NCBI GenBank assembly: GCA_050184225.1
Contig: JBFXAN010000003.1
Coordinates: forward strand, 1-64,000
Direction of reading: 5' to 3'
DNA: 64,000 bases
DNA from: JBFXAN01 sp050184225
Lineage (GTDB): Bacteria; Chloroflexota; Dehalococcoidia; CAUJGQ01
The notes beneath the pieces were generated by a model. The model was not told the DNA's origin and made no database searches. It saw only the letters and a program-made list of their open reading frames with translations. Within the stretch, counting starts at the first letter, position 1, and every line of letters begins with the position of its first letter. Below, piece by piece: positions 17,657 to 25,782 of this stretch. The translations under genes and the position numbers were made by a program.

Positions 17657-18418
17657 TTAGAGGAACCAGTAGACGACGGTATCGTGGAGCCCTGCCAGGA
17701 CCAGTACGGTCGCCGCGAGCGGCCGCAATCCAACGCCGACTCGCCGTGCTCCTGCGAGGTACCGCTGCGTCGCGCCGACGCCAGCTGTCAGCAGGACGGC
17801 GAGACCAAGGAGCGGCAGCGTAGCGCCGAAGGCGAAGACGCCGGGGTAGGTCACAGCCACGGGCGAGCGGAGCGCCAGCGGTATGGTGAGCCCGAAGAAG
17901 AGCAAGAAGAGTGTAAGACAAAAGGCGAACGAAAAGGCCATCCCAAGCAGGAAGGCGCCGCGGGTCCCGGTGCCGGCCTGGGCCTCAAGCCAGCTGGCGC
18001 AGCGGTAGCCGAAGGCGAACCGCAGCGGGATCAAGCCGAGCAACGAGAGGCCGAGGAGGAGCATCAGCGGTCCGAGCACCTTGCGGGCGATGACAAGGAC
18101 GGGGATGAGAGACTCGTTCAGGCCGTGGCCGAGGAGAATTGCCGCCGTTCCCAGGAGCGTGTAGGCCAGGACTTTGCCGAACAGGTAAGCCAGAGCGCAG
18201 CGAGCGACGCTGGCTCGGCCGCCGGCACTGCGGGCGATGTAGGCGAGGGCGCCGGCGTTGGTCGAGAGCTGGCAAGGGCTGGTTATCCCGAGCAGGCCGA
18301 AGAGCAGCACGCTGAGGATCGGGATGCTTACGCGCTCGTCAAGCGCCGTGACCGGCCCCAGCACGGCGCGGTTGAGCGTGCTCAGGAAGTCGTACCAGCG
18401 CAGCACGATGTTGTCCAT
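17657..18418 (-). CDS. CcdA/DsbD-like membrane thiol transporter
   Basis: This 253-aa protein starts at ATG 18418. It has six to seven membrane helices; the first redox motif is GITSPCQLSTNAGALAYIA and the second GMAFSFAFCLTLFLLFFG, the paired single Cys residues of CcdA-type proteins that carry electrons from cytosolic thioredoxin to the outside. A third Cys is in FGYRCASWLEA. It lies downstream of a peroxiredoxin-like gene and a small membrane protein, so it may supply reductant to exported redoxins. Transport of metal (as in some mercury or nickel relatives of this fold) is an alternative. Confidence 0.7.
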   Translation of the reverse strand: MDNIVLRWYDFLSTLNRAVLGPVTALDERVSIPILSVLLFGLLGITSPCQLSTNAGALAYIARSAGGRASVARCALAYLFGKVLAYTLLGTAAILLGHGLNESLIPVLVIARKVLGPLMLLLGLSLLGLIPLRFAFGYRCASWLEAQAGTGTRGAFLLGMAFSFAFCLTLFLLFFGLTIPLALRSPVAVTYPGVFAFGATLPLLGLAVLLTAGVGATQRYLAGARRVGVGLRPLAATVLVLAGLHDTVVYWFL

Positions 18419-18435
18419 GGCTAGTGCGTCCCGCC

Positions 18436-18828
18436 TCAGAATCGAGCATAGCCGACGATGAGCACCAGCCACAGGGCGGTCAGCACGACGAGAGCGACCG
18501 GCAGGATCTCATCAAGGGCGACGTGGAAGAGGAAGAGATCCATCCAGTCGCGGTGGTACGGCCCTGCGATGTAGATAGAGTCGGGGGTCAGCGCCCACAG
18601 CGCGAGGCCGAGCGGGAGCAGGCCATCCCAGTATGACCAACGCTGGCCGTAGTAGGTCGCCGCTAAGAGCCGTACCAGACCGATGTTCCAGCCGGTGAGG
18701 GTGTGCAAGAAGAAGTGCGGCGTGCCATCAAAGCGGTAGTATAGCGCCAGCAGTAATAACAGAGGCAGCGATAGGGCAAGCAGCGAGACAAGTGGCTGCC
18801 AGGCTGGAGGAGTGGCGAGCCGCCTCAT
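18436..18828 (-). CDS. membrane protein of unknown function
   Basis: This 130-aa protein has helices at about residues 12-30, 43-55, 68-85 and 105-127, with a conserved-looking polar loop (IAGPYHRDWMDLFLFHVALD) rich in His, Asp and Trp. It starts at ATG 18828, overlapping the end of the peroxiredoxin-like gene by 4 nt, and is followed 17 nt later by the CcdA-like gene, so the three form one unit. I do not recognise a family. Confidence 0.6.
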   Translation of the reverse strand: MRRLATPPAWQPLVSLLALSLPLLLLLALYYRFDGTPHFFLHTLTGWNIGLVRLLAATYYGQRWSYWDGLLPLGLALWALTPDSIYIAGPYHRDWMDLFLFHVALDEILPVALVVLTALWLVLIVGYARF

Positions 18829-19499
18829 GGGCCACCCCCCGCCGGGCCGAGTGCCTGCTGAACGAAGGAGAGAATATCGGCCGTGTCCATGAGCTGACCT
18901 GGCTGGACGCGGACGCCTTGGACGATGCCGGCTATGTCGATGACGATGACGGCGTTGGCGTTCACCGGGCCGGGATGGCGCTGATGGAAGTGGTAGACGC
19001 CATAAGCCGAGCCGACCGGGTGCTGACCGGCCGTCGGAGCCTCGGAGAGGAGTGGATAGTCCAGGTGCAGGTCTTCGGCGACGGTCTGCTGCACTGCACC
19101 GGTGTCCACCGATACGGCGTAAACCACGGCTCCGATAGCCCGCAGTTCCGGCAGAGCGGCCTGGAGGGCGCGAAGTTGGCCCTGGCAATAGTCACACAGG
19201 ACGGACGGCAGGAACAGGAGGACCACCGGTCGGCCGCCTGCGTCGCTGAGCGACAGGACGCCGCCGTTGGTCGCCGGCAAGGAGAAGTCCGGCGCAACCT
19301 GGCCGGGCCGAATGAGCGAGGTATGCGCCGAGCGCTCGGTGATGAGGCCGGCAATGACGAGCAGTGCCAAAGTCAGCACGGACACTCCCAGGAGGAACCG
19401 AAGCTGGCGCCGGTCTCGCGGGCTGAGGGCAGCGCCCACCGGCCCGCGAGTCGCGTCGTGGACCTGCTGTTGCTGGCTGTCCGCCTGGCCATCCGCCAT
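18825..19499 (-). CDS. membrane-anchored AhpC/TSA-type peroxiredoxin
   Basis: This 224-aa protein has one N-terminal membrane helix (LLGVSVLTLALLVIAGLI, about 35-52) and then a peroxiredoxin fold: VAPDFSLPATNGGVLSL, the active-site segment FLPSVLCDYCQGQLRAL and the second half with VIVIDIAGIVQGV. The CxxC of CDYC replaces the usual single peroxidatic Cys context, as in bacterioferritin-comigratory or thiol-disulfide types. The membrane anchor places it outside the cytoplasm. It is upstream of a CcdA-like gene in the same operon, consistent with an exported peroxide-reducing pathway. Confidence 0.8.
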   Translation of the reverse strand: MADGQADSQQQQVHDATRGPVGAALSPRDRRQLRFLLGVSVLTLALLVIAGLITERSAHTSLIRPGQVAPDFSLPATNGGVLSLSDAGGRPVVLLFLPSVLCDYCQGQLRALQAALPELRAIGAVVYAVSVDTGAVQQTVAEDLHLDYPLLSEAPTAGQHPVGSAYGVYHFHQRHPGPVNANAVIVIDIAGIVQGVRVQPGQLMDTADILSFVQQALGPAGGGP

Positions 19500-19516
19500 C
19501 CTGTGCGCGTCACCCC

Positions 19517-20074
19517 TTACCGCTGCCCCCCCGGCCAGGTGAGCAGCGGCATGTTCACGACCACGCCGGGCCGCTCGATGGCGAGTTCGCCCTTGGCCTC
19601 GGCATCCTTCACTTCGGCCGCCGCTTTCAGCTCGCGAACGCTCCGCTCGTTCGTCCAGGTGACGAGATTGACCGTGCGTAGCGGGCTGTAGCTCGGCGTG
19701 AGCGGCGGGCTGTCGAAGACATCGGGCTGGAACCCTAATGGCCCATCGCCCTTAATGCCGTTGGTAAAGACGTAGACGTTTGCGCGCGCGCTCTCAGGCG
19801 CCTGGGCCAGGGATTCCACCGTGAAAACAGGTGAATCCATCATGCCGGTGAGCATCTGCGCGATGCCCGGCTCGGACGCCTCGGTGTGGATGAAGTGGAT
19901 CTCCTGCCCCTCCAGGTAGCCCTTGACCGGTGGCACGGTCGCGCCGTTGTCGGCGCTCCCGCCCATCGATCCCATGGAAAGCCCGTCATCGTCATCCCTC
20001 AACGCTGCGTACGCGAGCACCCCACCGGCCAGCAGCACGGCGATGACGGCGGTAATCAGGACGTTGCGTTTCAT
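19517..20074 (-). CDS. DUF7482-like exported protein
   Basis: This 185-aa protein has a signal anchor (VLITAVIAVLLAGGVLAYAAL) and a Met/Gly/Ser stretch, then a domain with FIHTEASEPGIAQMLTGMM, NVYVFTNGIKGDGPLGFQPD and LRTVNLVTWTNERSVRELK, ending VVVNMPLLTWPGG. It is closely related to the protein at 20099-20548 and more distantly to the second half of the Tat-exported protein at 36763-37953. The name DUF7482 is from memory and not checked. Function is unknown; repeated association with metal ATPases and thiol proteins suggests an extracytoplasmic metal or redox role. Confidence 0.65.
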   Translation of the reverse strand: MKRNVLITAVIAVLLAGGVLAYAALRDDDDGLSMGSMGGSADNGATVPPVKGYLEGQEIHFIHTEASEPGIAQMLTGMMDSPVFTVESLAQAPESARANVYVFTNGIKGDGPLGFQPDVFDSPPLTPSYSPLRTVNLVTWTNERSVRELKAAAEVKDAEAKGELAIERPGVVVNMPLLTWPGGQR

Positions 20075-20098
20075 TGGTCCCCCTCATCACCGATCGGC

Positions 20099-20548
20099 TT
20101 AGCGCTCCCCACCCGGCCAGGTGAGCAGAGGCATGTTGACGACTGCGCCGGTGCGCCGAGTGCGCAGCTCGCCGTTCGCCTCCGCCTCCCGGACTGCTGC
20201 CGCGGACCGCAGCTCGCGCGCTGCCCGCTCGTCCGTCCAGGTGACGAGATGCACGGCGCGGAGCGGCCGGTAGCCATTGGTACCTGGTGGGTTATCGAAC
20301 ACGTCCGGCTGGAAGCCGAATGGGCCATCGCCTCTGACACCATTCGTGAACACGTAGACGGATGCGAGCGCGCTCTCCGGCGCCTGGGCGAGCGCAGGGA
20401 CCGTCAGCACCGGCGAGCCCATCATCGTCGTGAGCATGGTGGCCACGTTGGGGTCAGACGCCTCGGTGTGGATGAAGCGGATCTCGCGATCATCGAGGTA
20501 GCCCGTCACCGGCGGCACGGTCCCCGTGGTTCCTGCCATGCCACCCAT
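20099..20548 (-). CDS. DUF7482-like protein, out of frame with its own N-terminus
   Basis: The 149-aa frame shown here begins at an ATG with no ribosome-binding site. It has the same domain as the gene at 19517 (FIHTEASDPNVATMLTTMM, VYVFTNGVRGDGPFGFQPD, VVNMPLLTWPGG). The matching signal anchor (TLVITAMVAALMLGFVLAYR) is instead encoded in the end of the P1B ATPase frame, which changes frame at a run of seven G on the minus strand at about 20551-20557. Either a homopolymer indel has split the gene, or ATPase and this domain are one polypeptide made by frameshifting. Confidence 0.6.
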   Translation of the reverse strand: MGGMAGTTGTVPPVTGYLDDREIRFIHTEASDPNVATMLTTMMGSPVLTVPALAQAPESALASVYVFTNGVRGDGPFGFQPDVFDNPPGTNGYRPLRAVHLVTWTDERAARELRSAAAVREAEANGELRTRRTGAVVNMPLLTWPGGER

Positions 20549-22943
20549 GCCCCCCCATCGACGGTTGTGCCCCGGCAGGCGTGAGGGCGCGGTAGGCGAG
20601 CACGAAGCCGAGCATCAACGCGGCGACCATGGCGGTGATGACGAGGGTACGCTGCCGAAGCACCGGCTGGAGCATCTGCCAGCGCAGCCGCCCGATGAAG
20701 GAGTTGGCGAGGACGGTACTGACACTGGCGACCATCGCCACCATCGCCCAGACGGGATGCACCAGACCGGTGACGGCCAGCGGCACGCCGATGCCGTTGA
20801 AGGCGAAGGCGAGCGTCAGGTTCTGGACCGTCTTGCGGTAGGAGTTGCGGCCGATCTGATAGGCGTCGGCAACCGCTCCTAAGCGCTCGCCGATGAGGAC
20901 GACATCGGCCGACTCGATGGCAATGTCGGTACCGGCGCCGATGGCGATGCCGACGTCGGCCTGCATCAGGGCCGGCGCATCGTTGATGCCGTCGCCCACC
21001 ATCGCCACGCGATAATCCTGCCGCTGCAGCTCCCGGACGGCGTTCGCCTTGTCCTGGGGCAGCACCTCAGCACGGTACTGGGAGATGCCGACCTGCTCGG
21101 CCACCGCCTGGGCGGTGCGGGGGTTATCCCCGGTGAGCATCACCGGCTCCAGACCTGCCGCGTTGAGGGCCGCGATCGCCTCCTTCGCGTCCGGCTTGAG
21201 CTGGTCGGCGATGGCGATCAGCCCCGCTACCCAGCCGTCAAAGGCGACTGCCACAACCGTATTGCCGGCGGCCTGCAGCGCCGTGATCTGCTCAGCGAGG
21301 GGCGTAAGCATGGCCCCTTCGTCGCCAACAAACCGCGGACTGCCGACCGCCACGCGGCGACCCTCGACCGTGGCCACCACCCCCTTGCCGGGCGTGGCCT
21401 GGAAGTCGGTCGCCGGTGGCACGGTCAACTGCTCGGCGTCGGCAGCAGTAACGACCGCCTGGGCGAGCGGGTGCTCGGAGGAGCGCTCGGCGGCGGCCGC
21501 GACGCGCAGCACCTCGCGCGTGTCCCCGCCCGCCACCGCCACCACTTCGACGACGGCCGGCTGGCCGCGGGTGATCGTGCCGGTCTTGTCCAGAACCACG
21601 CGCCTGACCTCCTTGAGCACCTGGAAGGCCTCGGCGGAGCGCATGAGGATGCCGCGCTCGGCGGCGATGCCGCCGCCGCGGATCATCGCCAGCGGCGTGG
21701 CCATGCCCAGCGCGCAGGGGTAGCCCATCACGAGCACGGCGAGGGCGGCGAAGACGGCGCGGGTGATGTCCGGGGAGCCGGTGACCAGCCAGGCGCCGAG
21801 CGTCCAGATGAGGATGGCCAGGCCGGCGGCGGTGAGCACGACCGGCACGTAGACCATCAGCACCCGGTCGACGAGGACGAGAATGCCCGGCTTGAGCGCG
21901 CGGGCTTCCTCGACTTGGCGGGCGACCTGGGCGAGGAAGCTCTCCTCGCCGACCTTGGTGACACGCACCAAGAGCGTGCCGATCTGGTTGACCGAGCCGC
22001 CGATGACGCCGTCGCCCGGCGCCTTCTCCTGGGGGATGGACTCGCCCGTTACCAGGCTCTCGTTGACACCGGACGCGCCCTCGACAACCTCGCCGTCCAC
22101 GGGGATGGATTCGCCCGGCCGGACGCGCACCAGGTCGCCAGCCTGGACCTGCTCGATCGGCACCTCTTCCTCACGGCCATCGCGGACGACGCGGGCCGTG
22201 GGCGGGACGAGCGCGAGCAGCTTGCGCACGGATTGGGAGCTGCGCGTGCGCACGAGCAGGGAGACGTAGCCGGAGAGTAGGTGGTAGGTGGTGATAAAGA
22301 TGGCGACGCCGAAGAAGTCAGGCAGCGGGAAGACGTCGAACAGATAGGCCAAGAAGCCGCCGATCAGCCCGGCGAAGGCGCCGAACTCGAGGAGCACGTG
22401 CTGGTTGAGGATGCCGCGGCGCAGGCTGGCCCAGGCCATCGTGAGGATGTGCCAGCCGGGACCGAAGACGGTGGCGAGCGCCAGGGTCGGCATCAGCCAG
22501 AGCAGGAACGGCCGCGCCTCGATCGCCATGAAGTCGAACCACATCATCAGCATCATGCTGATCGTGATCGCCGTAGCGCCGACGGCCAGGAAGAGGTTAG
22601 CGCGGGCGCTGCGCAGCTCCGCCTCTTCCTCCTCGGCAGTGCGGGCCGTGCGCGAGTCGCGCACGCTGTAGCCGAGGTCGAGCAGGGTCTCCTTGAGTTC
22701 GTCCGGAGTAATTTTGTCCGGCTCGTACTCGACGAGCGTCTCTTCGTGGGCGAGGTTGACGCTCACCTCGCGCACGCCGTCCATCCGCCCCAGCGCCTTG
22801 GTGATGCTGGCGACGCAGAAGGAGCAGGACATACCGCCGATCTTGAACTGCACCCGCTCGGCGCCCTCGATGCCGATGAACGCGTCCGGCTCATTCGTCC
22901 GCGCGGCGGTGTCCGCGGGCCGCTTCGGGGTCTGGATGGTCAT
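20490..22943 (-). CDS. P1B-type metal ATPase with YPC motif, running into a DUF7482 signal anchor
   Basis: This 817-aa protein starts at ATG 22943, overlapping the HMA gene stop. The HMA motif GGMSCSFC (about 36-43) is followed by membrane helices, LVTGESIPQEK, the channel motif LVMGYPCALGMATP (near 405; Tyr-Pro-Cys in place of CPC), DKTGTITRGQP (near 450), SEHPLAQAVV, GDGINDAPALMQADVG and GAGTDIAIESADVVLIG, then the final helices to about residue 760. The last 55 residues read through a second signal-anchor segment that belongs by homology to the next gene. Metal specificity is not predictable from YPC; Cu or another soft cation is likely given the CueR-type promoter. Confidence 0.85.
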   Translation of the reverse strand: MTIQTPKRPADTAARTNEPDAFIGIEGAERVQFKIGGMSCSFCVASITKALGRMDGVREVSVNLAHEETLVEYEPDKITPDELKETLLDLGYSVRDSRTARTAEEEEAELRSARANLFLAVGATAITISMMLMMWFDFMAIEARPFLLWLMPTLALATVFGPGWHILTMAWASLRRGILNQHVLLEFGAFAGLIGGFLAYLFDVFPLPDFFGVAIFITTYHLLSGYVSLLVRTRSSQSVRKLLALVPPTARVVRDGREEEVPIEQVQAGDLVRVRPGESIPVDGEVVEGASGVNESLVTGESIPQEKAPGDGVIGGSVNQIGTLLVRVTKVGEESFLAQVARQVEEARALKPGILVLVDRVLMVYVPVVLTAAGLAILIWTLGAWLVTGSPDITRAVFAALAVLVMGYPCALGMATPLAMIRGGGIAAERGILMRSAEAFQVLKEVRRVVLDKTGTITRGQPAVVEVVAVAGGDTREVLRVAAAAERSSEHPLAQAVVTAADAEQLTVPPATDFQATPGKGVVATVEGRRVAVGSPRFVGDEGAMLTPLAEQITALQAAGNTVVAVAFDGWVAGLIAIADQLKPDAKEAIAALNAAGLEPVMLTGDNPRTAQAVAEQVGISQYRAEVLPQDKANAVRELQRQDYRVAMVGDGINDAPALMQADVGIAIGAGTDIAIESADVVLIGERLGAVADAYQIGRNSYRKTVQNLTLAFAFNGIGVPLAVTGLVHPVWAMVAMVASVSTVLANSFIGRLRWQMLQPVLRQRTLVITAMVAALMLGFVLAYRALTPAGAQPSMGGHGWHGRNHGDRAAGDGLPR

Positions 22944-23176
22944 CGACTCTCTCCCTGGGGGGTCACCTCGTAGCCGAGCTGGGCCAGCTTCGCCCCCACC
23001 TGGTCGGGACTCGTCCGCGCGGGGTCGAGCGTGACCGTCACGTGCTGGGTCTGGGCGCTGGCCCGCACATCCTCCACACCCGGCAGACGCTTGAGCGCGT
23101 TGCTGATGCGCTGCTCGCAGCCCTCGCAGTGGATCTTCTCCTCGCCGGTCACGGTGAAGTCGAGTATCGTGGCCAT
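22940..23176 (-). CDS. CopZ-like HMA metallochaperone
   Basis: This 78-aa single-domain HMA protein starts at ATG 23176 behind AAGGAGG. The metal loop reads IHCEGCEQRISNALKRL, then EDVRASAQTQHVTVTLDP and LAQLGYEVTPQG. It has C-x-x-C spacing (CEGC), unlike the homologue at 17141. It likely hands metal to the ATPase encoded immediately downstream (ATGA overlap). Expression is from the CueR-type promoter at 23238-23269. Confidence 0.85.
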   Translation of the reverse strand: MATILDFTVTGEEKIHCEGCEQRISNALKRLPGVEDVRASAQTQHVTVTLDPARTSPDQVGAKLAQLGYEVTPQGESR

Positions 23177-23237
23177 GATGCTGCCTCCTTGCTGGGGTTG
23201 CGCGCAGCCCACGTCTGGGCCACGCTTCTCTACCCGG

Positions 23238-23269
23238 ACCGTACACATTCCAGTCGAATGGAAAGTCAA
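23238..23269 (-). promoter_or_regulatory. CueR/MerR-type promoter, site 3
   Basis: Minus strand TTGACT (23269-23264) and TACGGT (23243-23238), 20-bp spacer, dyad TTCCATTCGACTGGAA. It drives the HMA-ATPase pair. Confidence 0.75.
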
Positions 23270-23281
23270 GCCCCCTGGGCA

Positions 23282-23611
23282 TTAACCGCGAGCGACGCGG
23301 TCGAAGGCGGCCTTGAGGGCGGCGTCGGTGATCAGGCCGTCCAGGCGTTCCACCTCCGTGCCGGCACGGAGGACGAGCACAGTGGGTAAGCTCTTCACGT
23401 TGAAGCGCTCGGCGGCTGTGAGGTCCTGATCAATGTCGACCCGATAGACCGGCACGCGGCCGGCGTACTGCTGGGCGATCCGCTCCAAGCGGGGCTCCAA
23501 CACGCGGCAGGGCGCGCAGCTCGCCTGGTAGAAATCGAGCACCACCGGCTCCGGCGCTCGAAGCACCTTCGGCTCCAGCTGATCACTCGTCAGCGTCTCC
23601 ACCGCCGTCAT
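23282..23611 (-). CDS. thioredoxin
   Basis: This 109-aa cytosolic thioredoxin starts at ATG 23611, overlapping the upstream rhodanese-CBS stop by 4 nt. It has VVLDFYQASCAPCRVLEPRL (active site CAPC in place of CGPC), the helper Asp in YRVDIDQD, and cis-Pro in SLPTVLVLRAG. It is a standard family length. Its coupling to a selenium-containing rhodanese suggests it reduces that enzyme's persulfide or selenenyl-sulfide intermediate. Confidence 0.9.
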   Translation of the reverse strand: MTAVETLTSDQLEPKVLRAPEPVVLDFYQASCAPCRVLEPRLERIAQQYAGRVPVYRVDIDQDLTAAERFNVKSLPTVLVLRAGTEVERLDGLITDAALKAAFDRVARG

Positions 23612-24348
23612 GCCGTGTTCCTCCTTTGGTCTGCGCGCTGTGACCCGCCCGTGCCGACGACTCGAGGCTCGCTCAGTGCGCGCTCGGTATCCTCGCGGTA
23701 CAAGATGCCGATGAGCCGCCCGTCCGAGTCCGAGACCACGATGCTGCCCACCTGCCGCTCCTGCATGCGTCTCGCAATCGATTCGAGCGGGGTATTCGGA
23801 CGGATCGTCGTGGGGCCAGCCTCCATGACGGTTTCCGCGACGGCCTCGGGCGTGGCGTCCAGCGCCTTTCCCCGCAAGCGCCCCAAGATGACTCCTTCCT
23901 CGGTGACCACCAGGCACACGTCCCAGCCTGCCGCCCGGACACGGTCGCGCACCTCCCCAACCCGGTCGGTCAGGCGACAGGCCGGCACGCCCCGCCGGGC
24001 GCTGTCGCCAGCCCGGGGGACGTTTGCCCGTGTGCCCTCCATCGGCAGCCCGGCGGCGAACCAATCCGCCTTGCCCGGTTGGTAACGGAAGACATGGGTG
24101 AAGCCGAGCGTTTCGAGCCGCCACGCGGCTCGGGCGCTCATATCTCATTGGTAGTCGGAGCAGTAGACAATCACACGTTGGTCCCGCGCGAGCCGACTCA
24201 TCGTCCCTGCGTCAAGCTCCTTGAGTGGGATGTTGATGGCGCCCGGCAGGTGCTCAGCCTCGTACTCCTCCGCGGGCCGTACCTCGACCAGCTGTGCACC
24301 GTCCTCGACGAGCATCCGCACGTCATCTCGCTCAATCTCGATTGGCAT
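23608..24348 (-). CDS. rhodanese-CBS selenoprotein (in-frame UGA at 24147-24145)
   Basis: This 246-aa product requires UGA 24147-24145 to be read as selenocysteine 68. The start ATG 24348 has GGAGG 8 nt upstream. The rhodanese half has LVEVRPAEEYEAEHLPGAIN and VIVYCSDYQ, then UGA, then DMSARAAWRLETLGFTHVF, aligning without gaps to the paralogue at 11882. Two CBS motifs follow (VCLVVTEEGVILGRLRGKA and GSIVVSDSDGRLIGILY). The SECIS-like stem at 24114-24132 is perfect. It lies between the TauE-like gene and thioredoxin in one operon under CueR-type site 4, pointing to persulfide or sulfite chemistry under metal stress. Confidence 0.8.
24114..24132 (-). promoter_or_regulatory. SECIS-like hairpin after UGA 24145
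   Basis: A perfect 8-bp stem CGAGCCGC/GCGGCTCG with a GUG loop, starting 13 nt after the UGA. Same position and loop as in the paralogous gene at 12098-12116. Confidence 0.7.
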
Positions 24349-24373
24349 TGCATCGTCCTCCTTTGCTTCCGAC

Positions 24374-25417
24374 TCAGCCGCCGCAGCACCCGGCGTCGGT
24401 TCGGCTGGTAAGGGTGCCGTAGATGCGGTGGCTGATGTGGCAGAGCTTGCAGCGGGGCTCAATGCCGCGCAGCAGGTAGAGGGCGAACAGGCCGAGTACC
24501 GCCACCAGCACGATCAGCAGCACCCAGGCGGGGAGCGTGAGATCCACCGCAACCGATGCGCGGTAGAGGCTCAAGGCGCCGATGAACAGGAGGAAACCGG
24601 CGAGCACGACGTGCAAGGTCTGCTGTGGTATCCGACCGGCCAGGAAGCCGGCGATCTGGCCGCCCACGAGCACCGCCGGCACGGTCGTGGCGAGGATGTT
24701 CCACGGGATGGTGGCGCCCTCCTCACCCGCCACGACGGCGAGGTGTGTCACCGCCGCGGACAGCGAGGCGCCGGCGATGACCAGGTGGGCGTTGCCGGCC
24801 GCCAGCCGCACGGGCATACCGCGCAGCACCTGCTCGACGGTGCTCAGCTCGCCGGCTGCGAACCCGACCAGCCCCTGGAACAGCCCGCCGACCGTAGCGG
24901 CTCCGGCTCGGACGGGGTCGTTGCGGAGGATGTAGCGATACACCCGCCCCTGGCGATCGCGGTGTTCGGTCATACCGCCACTCTCGTTCCGCGCTGATCC
25001 GCCCGCAGCACCGGCGTGCGCTTGCGCGGATGCCACCGTCTCGCGCAGGAGCAAGAAGGCGAAGAGGAGCAGGCCTCCGCCGACGGCGAGCAGCAGCCAG
25101 CCCCCAGGCATACGGTTCGCCAAGTAGCCGCCCAGTACAGCGGTAGGGACGGCGAAGATGAGGGCGAAGCCGGCGACCCTGACGTCGATCAGCCCGCGCC
25201 GCCAGAAGGCGGAGGTCGAGCTTATGAAGCCGAAGATCTCGGTCAGGATGCCGATCTGCACCGCCTGCACGGGCTCCAGGTGGTGGCCCAGGAGCGGGAA
25301 GACGATGGTGTAGAAGGGGACAAAGAGCACGGCCCCCGAGACGCCCAGCGTTCAGACGGTTATGCAAATGCCGAGCGCGAGGGGGAACAGTCACCAGAAC
25401 TGGAGCCAGTATTCCAC
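24374..25417 (-). CDS. TauE/SafE-type anion exporter with two in-frame UGA codons
   Basis: This 347-aa product is proposed from GTG 25417 (AGAGGAG 10 nt upstream) with UGA at 25393-25391 (residue 9) and 25354-25352 (residue 22). The first helix reads LFPLALGICITV, UGA, TLGVSGAVLFVPF, and homologues as I recall them have Cys at the second UGA. The rest is a clean TSUP/TauE fold with repeats ILTEIFGFISSTSAFW, GGYLANRMPGGWLLL, GLFQGLVGFAAGELSTV and AGFLAGRIPQQ, ending in a CC pair. TauE proteins export sulfite or related sulfur anions. Neither UGA has a strong hairpin behind it (a 3-bp stem with GGG loop follows the second). If UGA is not decoded, translation would start at ATG 25330 and lack the first helix. 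Confidence 0.65.
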
Positions 25418-25487
25418 AGGCGTGTGTTCTCCTCTGCGGGGTCACCTCTATAAGAGTAGCTGGCGCCGCCTGGCTTGCCTGGTTCGG

Positions 25488-25643
25488 CTACCGGCTCGTT
25501 CCGATCTTCTCCATCTTGTGGCCACAGCAATCGGTGAACTCCTGTGTGGCCTCCATATTCGGGGCATTGGTTACGGTGATCTCGCAGCCGCAGCCCTGCA
25601 CGGGACAGCGATAGACGGTACCCTGCTGCACCTGTTCCGCCAT
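25488..25643 (-). CDS. small Cys-rich metal-binding protein
   Basis: This 51-aa protein starts at ATG 25643 behind AAGGAGGT. It has VYRCPVQGCGCEITVTNAP and later TDCCGHKMEKIG, giving five Cys and one His in two clusters, the pattern of tiny zinc-ribbon or metallothionein-like proteins. It is first in the operon driven by CueR-type site 4, ahead of the TauE-like exporter, rhodanese and thioredoxin. A metal-buffering role is inferred. Confidence 0.7.
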   Translation of the reverse strand: MAEQVQQGTVYRCPVQGCGCEITVTNAPNMEATQEFTDCCGHKMEKIGTSR

Positions 25644-25675
25644 GGTTGACCTCCTTGCGCGATCTCCCTCTCTTA

Positions 25676-25706
25676 CCGATACACCTTCCAGTCCGGGGAA
25701 GGTCAA
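25676..25706 (-). promoter_or_regulatory. CueR/MerR-type promoter, site 4
   Basis: Minus strand TTGACC (25706-25701) and TATCGG (25681-25676), 19-bp spacer, dyad ACCTTCC-N7-GGAAGGT. This copy is the closest to the classical CueR site. It drives the small Cys-rich gene and, by read-through, the TauE-like, rhodanese and thioredoxin genes. Confidence 0.8.
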
Positions 25707-25782
25707 CGAACGCGCGCTTACAAAATGCTGGCAAGCCGTACAAGAGCGTTCAGCACGAGCATACCGGTCGCGGAAGGCGTGG

